A stretch of 64,000 nt of DNA, taken from the NCBI GenBank assembly GCA_947650285.1, contig CANTFL010000076.1:35299-99298 (forward strand), in the 5' to 3' direction. The DNA is from Hyaloperonospora brassicae (taxonomy: Eukaryota; Oomycota; Peronosporomycetes; Peronosporales; Peronosporaceae). The notes beneath the pieces were generated by a model. That model searched no databases. It saw only the letters and a program-made list of their open reading frames with translations, and had not been told where the DNA came from. The position numbers were made by a program, and so were the translations under genes. This document shows, in pieces, positions 56,726 to 64,000 of this stretch (positions within the stretch are counted from its first letter, which is position 1; each line of letters begins with the position of its first letter).

Positions 56726-57240
56726 TTTTGCTCTTTTCGTTCGCTCCAACCGTTCCTTGCTTGCGTTTTGTGGCATGATCTTGAAGAAAATCATGCGGTA
56801 GAAGAAGCAGCACATCAGCTACTACCAAGCCGGGGGATGCAAAGGGTGTGCTACTGCTGCTGCTGCTGCTGAACTCGACTCGGGACTATCTTCCTGCAAG
56901 TCGATGTCATTTGGAATCGAGCTATCATGCAATCATGCTGCCTTGATCGTAACAATCAAATCGATCAAAAGGACCATGCAGTCCCACAAAGTGTTCCGAA
57001 GGAGTGATACGGTCAGATAGCGCTCGACAAGTGTGGTGCGATGTGGGGTTGCAAACCCGCTGTATTTCTGGTGAGTAGATGAGTCGGTGGCATCATCGAA
57101 TGAAGGAAGTCACTGCAGCGACTCGGATGGATGTAGATGTGTGTGTGGTAGCGAGTCAAGTAGTGGATGGTGTGTGTATGTGTGCGTGCGTGTGTGTGTG
57201 TGTTTGTTTGTACGGTGGTACGGGTGTGTTTGCTTCGTGA

Positions 57241-57312
57241 TTCTCGTTAGTATAGTGGTTAGTATACCTGCCTGTCACGCGGGTGACCCGGGTTCAATTC
57301 CCGGACGGGAAG
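57241..57312 (+). tRNA. tRNA-Asp(GTC), unit 30, 72 nt, canonical
   Basis: Last copy in the window without an insertion. Confidence 0.95.
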
Positions 57313-57825
57313 TTTTGCTCTTTTCGTTCGCTCCAACCGTTCCTTGCTTGCGTTTTGTGGCATGATCTTGAAGAAAATCATGCGGTAGAAGAAGCAGCAC
57401 ATCAGCTACTACCAAGCCGGGGGATGCAAAGGGTGTGCTACTGCTGCTGCTGCTGCTGAACTCGACTCGGGACTATCTTCCTGCAAGTCGATGTCATTTG
57501 GAATCGAGCTATCATGCAATCATGCTGCCTTGATCGTAACAATCAAATCGATCAAAAGGACCATGCAGTCCCACAAAGTGTTCCGAAGGAGTGATACGGT
57601 CAGATAGCGCTCGACAAGTGTGGTGCGATGTGGGGTTGCAAACCCGCTGTATTTCTGGTGAGTAGATGAGTCGGTGGCATCATCGAATGAAGGAAGTCAC
57701 TGCAGCGACTCGGATGGATGTAGATGTGTGTGTGGTAGCGAGTCAAGTAGTGGATGGTGTGTGTATGTGTGCGTGCGTGTGTGTGTGTTTGTTTGTACGG
57801 TGGTACGGGTGTGTTTGCTTCGTGA

Positions 57826-57901
57826 TTCTCGTTAGTATAGTGGTTAGTATACCTGCCTGCCTGTCACGCGGGTGACCCGGGTTCAATTCCCGGACGGGAA
57901 G
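57826..57901 (+). tRNA. tRNA-Asp(GTC), unit 31, +4 nt variant
   Basis: TGCC duplication. Confidence 0.55.
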
Positions 57902-58416
57902 TTTTGCTCTTTTCGTTCGCTCCAACCGTTCCTTGCTTGCGTTTTGTGGCATGATCTTGAAGAAAATCATGCGGTAGAAGAAGCAGCACATCAGCTACTA
58001 CCAAGCCGGGGGATGCAAAGGGTGTGCTACTGCTGCTGCTGCTGCTGAACTCGACTCGGGACTATCTTCCTGCAAGTCGATGTCATTTGGAATCGAGCTA
58101 TCATGCAATCATGCTGCCTTGATCGTAACAATCAAATCGATCAAAAAGACCATGCAGTCCCACAAAGTGTTCCGAAGGAGTGATACGGTCAGATAGCGCT
58201 CGACAAGTGTGGTGCGATGTGGGGTTGCAAACCCGCTGTATTTCTGGTGAGTAGATGAGTCGGTGGCATCATCGAATGAAGGAAGTCACTGCAGCGACTC
58301 GGATGGATGTAGATGTGTGTGTGGTAGCGAGTCAAGTAGTGGATGGTGTGTGTATGTGTGTGCGTGCGTGTGTGTGTGTTTGTTTGTACGGTGGTACGGG
58401 TGTGTTTGCTTCGTGA

Positions 58417-58492
58417 TTCTCGTTAGTATAGTGGTTAGTATACCTGCCTGCCTGTCACGCGGGTGACCCGGGTTCAATTCCCGGACGGGAAG
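58417..58492 (+). tRNA. tRNA-Asp(GTC), unit 32, +4 nt variant
   Basis: TGCC duplication. Confidence 0.55.
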
Positions 58493-59005
58493 TTTTGCTC
58501 TTTTCGTTCGCTCCAACCGTTCCTTGCTTGCGTTTTGTGGCATGATCTTGAAGAAAATCATGCGGTAGAAGAAGCAGCACATCAGCTACTACCAAGCCGG
58601 GGGATGCAAAGGGTGTGCTACTGCTGCTGCTGCTGCTGAACTCGACTCGGGACTATCTTCCTGCAAGTCGATGTCATTTGGAATCGAGCTATCATGCAAT
58701 CATGCTGCCTTGATCGTAACAATCAAATCGATCAAAAAGACCATGCAGTCCCACAAAGTGTTCCGAAGGAGTGATACGGTCAGATAGCGCTCGACAAGTG
58801 TGGTGCGATGTGGGGTTGCAAACCCGCTGTATTTCTGGTGAGTAGATGAGTCGGTGGCATCATCGAATGAAGGAAGTCACTGCAGCGACTCGGATGGATG
58901 TAGATGTGTGTGTGGTAGCGAGTCAAGTAGTGGATGGTGTGTGTATGTGTGCGTGCGTGTGTGTGTGTTTGTTTGTACGGTGGTACGGGTGTGTTTGCTT
59001 CGTGA

Positions 59006-59081
59006 TTCTCGTTAGTATAGTGGTTAGTATACCTGCCTGCCTGTCACGCGGGTGACCCGGGTTCAATTCCCGGACGGGAAG
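59006..59081 (+). tRNA. tRNA-Asp(GTC), unit 33, +4 nt variant
   Basis: TGCC duplication. Confidence 0.55.
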
Positions 59082-59594
59082 TTTTGCTCTTTTCGTTCGC
59101 TCCAACCGTTCCTTGCTTGCGTTTTGTGGCATGATCTTGAAGAAAATCATGCGGTAGAAGAAGCAGCACATCAGCTACTACCAAGCCGGGGGATGCAAAG
59201 GGTGTGCTACTGCTGCTGCTGCTGCTGAACTCGACTCGGGACTATCTTCCTGCAAGTCGATGTCATTTGGAATCGAGCTATCATGCAATCATGCTGCCTT
59301 GATCGTAACAATCAAATCGATCAAAAGGACCATGCAGTCCCACAAAGTGGTCCGAAGGAGTGATACGGTCAGATAGCGCTCGACAAGTGTGGTGCGATGT
59401 GGGGTTGCAAACCCGCTGTATTTCTGGTGAGTAGATGAGTCGGTGGCATCATCGAATGAAGGAAGTCACTGCAGCGACTCGGATGGATGTAGATGTGTGT
59501 GTGGTAGCGAGTCAAGTAGTGGATGGTGTGTGTATGTGTGCATGCGTGTGTGTGTGTTTGTTTGTACGGTGGTACGGGTGTGTTTGCTTCGTGA

Positions 59595-59670
59595 TTCTCG
59601 TTAGTATAGTGGTTAGTATACCTGCCTGCCTGTCACGCGGGTGACCCGGGTTCAATTCCCGGACGGGAAG
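59595..59670 (+). tRNA. tRNA-Asp(GTC), unit 34, +4 nt variant
   Basis: TGCC duplication. Confidence 0.55.
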
Positions 59671-60185
59671 TTTTGCTCTTTTCGTTCGCTCCAACCGTTC
59701 CTTGCTTGCGTTTTGTGGCATGATCTTGAAGAAAATCATGCGGTAGAAGAAGCAGCACATCAGCTACTACCAAGCCGGGGGATGCAAAGGGTGTGCTACT
59801 GCTGCTGCTGCTGCTGAACTCGACTCGGGACTATCTTCCTGCAAGTCGATGTCATTTGGAATCGAGCTATCATGCAATCATGCTGCCTTGATCGTAACAA
59901 TCAAATCGATCAAAAAGACCATGCAGTCCCACAAAGTGGTCCGAAGGAGTGATACGGTCAGATAGCGCTCGACAAGTGTGGTGCGATGTGGGGTTGCAAA
60001 CCCGCTGTATTTCTGGTGAGTAGATGAGTCGGTGGCATCATCGAATGAAGGAAGTCACTGCAGCGACTCGGATGGATGTAGATGTGTGTGTGGTAGCGAG
60101 TCAAGTAGTGGATGGTGTGTGTATGTGTGCATGCGTGTGTGTGTGTGTTTGTTTGTACGGTGGTACGGGTGTGTTTGCTTCGTGA

Positions 60186-60261
60186 TTCTCGTTAGTATAG
60201 TGGTTAGTATACCTGCCTGCCTGTCACGCGGGTGACCCGGGTTCAATTCCCGGACGGGAAG
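60186..60261 (+). tRNA. tRNA-Asp(GTC), unit 35, +4 nt variant
   Basis: TGCC duplication. Confidence 0.55.
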
Positions 60262-60774
60262 TTTTGCTCTTTTCGTTCGCTCCAACCGTTCCTTGCTTGC
60301 GTTTTGTGGCATGATCTTGAAGAAAATCATGCGGTAGAAGAAGCAGCACATCAGCTACTACCAAGCCGGGGGATGCAAAGGGTGTGCTACTGCTGCTGCT
60401 GCTGCTGAACTCGACTCGGGACTATCTTCCTGCAAGTCGATGTCATTTGGAATCGAGCTATCATGCAATCATGCTGCCTTGATCGTAACAATCAAATCGA
60501 TCAAAAAGACCATGCAGTCCCACAAAGTGGTCCGAAGGAGTGATACGGTCAGATAGCGCTCGACAAGTGTGGTGCGATGTGGGGTTGCAAACCCGCTGTA
60601 TTTCTGGTGAGTAGATGAGTCGGTGGCATCATCGAATGAAGGAAGTCACTGCAGCGACTCGGATGGATGTAGATGTGTGTGTGGTAGCGAGTCAAGTAGT
60701 GGATGGTGTGTGTATGTGTGCGTGCGTGTGTGTGTGTTTGTTTGTACGGTGGTACGGGTGTGTTTGCTTCGTGA

Positions 60775-60850
60775 TTCTCGTTAGTATAGTGGTTAGTATA
60801 CCTGCCTGCCTGTCACGCGGGTGACCCGGGTTCAATTCCCGGACGGGAAG
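60775..60850 (+). tRNA. tRNA-Asp(GTC), unit 36, +4 nt variant
   Basis: TGCC duplication. Confidence 0.55.
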
Positions 60851-61365
60851 TTTTGCTCTTTTCGTTCGCTCCAACCGTTCCTTGCTTGCGTTTTGTGGCA
60901 TGATCTTGAAGAAAATCATGCGGTAGAAGAAGCAGCACATCAGCTACTACCAAGCCGGGGGATGCAAAGGGTGTGCTACTGCTGCTGCTGCTGCTGAACT
61001 CGACTCGGGACTATCTTCCTGCAAGTCGATGTCATTTGGAATCGAGCTATCATGCAATCATGCTGCCTTGATCGTAACAATCAAATCGATCAAAAGGACC
61101 ATGCAGTCCCACAAAGTGGTCCGAAGGAGTGATACGGTCAGATAGCGCTCGACAAGTGTGGTGCGATGTGGGGTTGCAAACCCGCTGTATTTCTGGTGAG
61201 TAGATGAGTCGGTGGCATCATCGAATGAAGGAAGTCACTGCAGCGACTCGGATGGATGTAGATGTGTGTGTGTGGTAGCGAGTCAAGTAGTGGATGGTGT
61301 GTGTATGTGTGCGTGTGTGTGTGTGTGTTTGTTTGTACGGTGGTACGGGTGTGTTTGCTTCGTGA

Positions 61366-61441
61366 TTCTCGTTAGTATAGTGGTTAGTATACCTGCCTGC
61401 CTGTCACGCGGGTGACCCGGGTTCAATTCCCGGACGGGAAG
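61366..61441 (+). tRNA. tRNA-Asp(GTC), unit 37, +4 nt variant
   Basis: TGCC duplication. Confidence 0.55.
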
Positions 61442-61955
61442 TTTTGCTCTTTTCGTTCGCTCCAACCGTTCCTTGCTTGCGTTTTGTGGCATGATCTTGA
61501 AGAAAATCATGCGGTAGAAGAAGCAGCACATCAGCTACTACCAAGCCGGGGGATGCAAAGGGTGTGCTACTGCTGCTGCTGCTGCTGAACTCGACTCGGG
61601 ACTATCTTCCTGCAAGTCGATGTCATTTGGAATCGAGCTATCATGCAATCATGCTGCCTTGATCGTAACAATCAAATCGATCAAAAAGACCATGCAGTCC
61701 CACAAAGTGGTCCGAAGGAGTGATACGGTCAGATAGCGCTCGACAAGTGTGGTGCGATGTGGGGTTGCAAACCCGCTGTATTTCTGGTGAGTAGATGAGT
61801 CGGTGGCATCATCGAATGAAGGAAGTCACTGCAGCGACTCGGATGGATGTAGAGTGTGTGTGTGGTAGCGAGTCAAGTAGTGGATGGTGTGTGTATGTGT
61901 GCATGTGTGTGTGTGTGTTTGTTTGTACGGTGGTACGGGTGTGTTTGCTTCGTGA

Positions 61956-62031
61956 TTCTCGTTAGTATAGTGGTTAGTATACCTGCCTGCCTGTCACGCG
62001 GGTGACCCGGGTTCAATTCCCGGACGGGAAG
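61956..62031 (+). tRNA. tRNA-Asp(GTC), unit 38, +4 nt variant
   Basis: TGCC duplication. Confidence 0.55.
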
Positions 62032-62546
62032 TTTTGCTCTTTTCGTTCGCTCCAACCGTTCCTTGCTTGCGTTTTGTGGCATGATCTTGAAGAAAATCAT
62101 GCGGTAGAAGAAGCAGCACATCAGCTACTACCAAGCCGGGGGATGCAAAGGGTGTGCTACTGCTGCTGCTGCTGCTGAACTCGACTCGGGACTATCTTCC
62201 TGCAAGTCGATGTCATTTGGAATCGAGCTATCATGCAATCATGCTGCCTTGATCGTAACAATCAAATCGATCAAAAGGACCATGCAGTCCCACAAAGTGG
62301 TCCGAAGGAGTGATACGGTCAGATAGCGCTCGACAAGTGTGGTGCGATGTGGGGTTGCAAACCCGCTGTATTTCTGGTGAGTAGATGAGTCGGTGGCATC
62401 ATCGAATGAAGGAAGTCACTGCAGCGACTCGGATGGATGTAGATGTGTGTGTGTGGTAGCGAGTCAAGTAGTGGATGGTGTGTGTATGTGTGCATGCGTG
62501 TGTGTGTGTTTGTTTGTACGGTGGTACGGGTGTGTTTGCTTCGTGA

Positions 62547-62622
62547 TTCTCGTTAGTATAGTGGTTAGTATACCTGCCTGCCTGTCACGCGGGTGACCCG
62601 GGTTCAATTCCCGGACGGGAAG
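62547..62622 (+). tRNA. tRNA-Asp(GTC), unit 39, +4 nt variant
   Basis: TGCC duplication. Confidence 0.55.
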
Positions 62623-63135
62623 TTTTGCTCTTTTCGTTCGCTCCAACCGTTCCTTGCTTGCGTTTTGTGGCATGATCTTGAAGAAAATCATGCGGTAGAA
62701 GAAGCAGCACATCAGCTACTACCAAGCCGGGGGATGCAAAGGGTGTGCTACTGCTGCTGCTGCTGCTGAACTCGACTCGGGACTATCTTCCTGCAAGTCG
62801 ATGTCATTTGGAATCGAGCTATCATGCAATCATGCTGCCTTGATCGTAACAATCAAATCGATCAAAAGGACCATGCAGTCCCACAAAGTGTTCCGAAGGA
62901 GTGATACGGTCAGATAGCGCTCGACAAGTGTGGTGCGATGTGGGGTTGCAAACCCGCTGTATTTCTGGTGAGTAGATGAGTCGGTGGCATCATCGAATGA
63001 AGGAAGTCACTGCAGCGACTCGGATGGATGTAGATGTGTGTGTGGTAGCGAGTCAAGTAGTGGATGGTGTGTGTATGTGTGCGTGCGTGTGTGTGTGTTT
63101 GTTTGTACGGTGGTACGGGTGTGTTTGCTTCGTGA

Positions 63136-63211
63136 TTCTCGTTAGTATAGTGGTTAGTATACCTGCCTGCCTGTCACGCGGGTGACCCGGGTTCAATTCC
63201 CGGACGGGAAG
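63136..63211 (+). tRNA. tRNA-Asp(GTC), unit 40, +4 nt variant
   Basis: TGCC duplication. Confidence 0.55.
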
Positions 63212-63724
63212 TTTTGCTCTTTTCGTTCGCTCCAACCGTTCCTTGCTTGCGTTTTGTGGCATGATCTTGAAGAAAATCATGCGGTAGAAGAAGCAGCACA
63301 TCAGCTACTACCAAGCCGGGGGATGCAAAGGGTGTGCTACTGCTGCTGCTGCTGCTGAACTCGACTCGGGACTATCTTCCTGCAAGTCGATGTCATTTGG
63401 AATCGAGCTATCATGCAATCATGCTGCCTTGATCGTAACAATCAAATCGATCAAAAAGACCATGCAGTCCCACAAAGTGGTCCGAAGGAGTGATACGGTC
63501 AGATAGCGCTCGACAAGTGTGGTGCGATGTGGGGTTGCAAACCCGCTGTATTTCTGGTGAGTAGATGAGTCGGTGGCATCATCGAATGAAGGAAGTCACT
63601 GCAGCGACTCGGATGGATGTAGATGTGTGTGTGGTAGCGAGTCAAGTAGTGGATGGTGTGTGTATGTGTGCGTGTGTGTGTGTGTGTTTGTTTGTACGGT
63701 GGTACGGGTGTGTTTGCTTCGTGA

Positions 63725-63800
63725 TTCTCGTTAGTATAGTGGTTAGTATACCTGCCTGCCTGTCACGCGGGTGACCCGGGTTCAATTCCCGGACGGGAAG
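63725..63800 (+). tRNA. tRNA-Asp(GTC), unit 41, +4 nt variant
   Basis: TGCC duplication; last complete copy in the window. Confidence 0.55.
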
Positions 63801-64000
63801 TTTTGCTCTTTTCGTTCGCTCCAACCGTTCCTTGCTTGCGTTTTGTGGCATGATCTTGAAGAAAATCATGCGGTAGAAGAAGCAGCACATCAGCTACTAC
63901 CAAGCCGGGGGATGCAAAGGGTGTGCTACTGCTGCTGCTGCTGAACTCGACTCGGGACTATCTTCCTGCAAGTCGATGTCATTTGGAATCGAGCTATCAT

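Larger units (their letters stand above)
39765..64000 (+). repeat. Tandem array of ~590-bp units, each with one tRNA-Asp gene (41 copies seen)
   Basis: tRNA starts are 583-592 bp apart. Each unit contains, in order, a (CTG)n tract, ~250 bp of unique-looking spacer, a variable (TG/CG)n tract just upstream of the tRNA, the tRNA, and two T4 runs (about 2 and 10 nt after it) that fit Pol III terminators. Units differ by a few marker sites that are mosaic along the array, for example AAAAGGACC or AAAAAGACC and AAGTGTTCC or AAGTGGTCC, which suggests unequal exchange and conversion. The array continues past the window end. Open frames within it repeat in every unit and follow the repeat, not a protein. 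Confidence 0.97.

Noticed and set aside
40086..63890. Dozens of repeated 60-130 aa frames on both strands of the tandem array
   Set aside because: They recur in each unit, cross the tRNA and the TG tract, change length with the tract and have no protein motif. They are by-products of the repeat.
39765..64000. CRISPR array or rDNA spacer
   Set aside because: Units are ~590 bp without short repeat/spacer structure and contain a tRNA-Asp; no rRNA or 5S sequence seen.

Overview
This window looks like nuclear DNA of an oomycete, most likely a Phytophthora or downy-mildew relative (Peronosporales). The call rests on compact, GC-rich protein genes with a few short GT-AG introns (58 to 122 nt), short intergenic spaces between active genes, a fused TrpC-TrpF gene, a chromodomain Ty3/gypsy retroelement and pogo- and MULE-type DNA transposons. 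The species cannot be named from sequence alone.

Layout. 1-5 kb: the 5' end of a Qc-SNARE gene (minus), a poorly resolved multi-exon gene with a Cys-rich C-terminus (minus), and the urease accessory gene ureF (minus). 5.5-10.2 kb: a decayed pogo/Tigger transposon (5523-7819, terminal inverted repeats, broken transposase), then a MULE-like element (8632-10201) with ~150-bp terminal inverted repeats, a 9-bp target duplication and a decayed cargo gene. 10.2-13.6 kb: no recognisable gene. 13.7-17.2 kb: two paralogous cis-prenyltransferase genes (plus) flanking an organelle-type tRNA (guanine-N7) methyltransferase gene (minus). 17.2-20.4 kb: no recognisable gene. 20.4-31.1 kb: a dense block with ADA2 (SAGA coactivator), TrpC-TrpF (tryptophan synthesis), an LRR protein, an SDF-family (EAAT/GltPh-like) dicarboxylate/amino-acid transporter and the kinetochore protein NUF2.

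31.4-64 kb: a tandem array of ~590-bp units, each with one tRNA-Asp(GTC) gene. I count 41 tRNA copies between 40156 and 63800, and the array runs off the window end. Only nine copies keep the 72-nt tRNA length. Thirty-two carry 1 to 4 extra nucleotides at one point, between the D arm and the anticodon stem. An 8.08-kb gypsy element (31688-39764) sits inside the first units, with matching GTGTG target duplications.

Most unusual observation: the whole gypsy element, LTRs and both sense and antisense coding regions included, is packed with perfect short inverted repeats (stems commonly 7 to 11 bp, loops 2 to 8 nt) spaced roughly every 20 to 40 bp, plus one 28-bp perfect palindrome. The neighbouring host genes I read do not look like this. 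I know of no standard explanation. The second is the tRNA-Asp array, where an anticodon-arm-adjacent insertion has spread through most copies.

The host genes are ordinary housekeeping genes and form no single pathway. Exon boundaries were set by hand from GT/AG signals, reading phase and family motifs.
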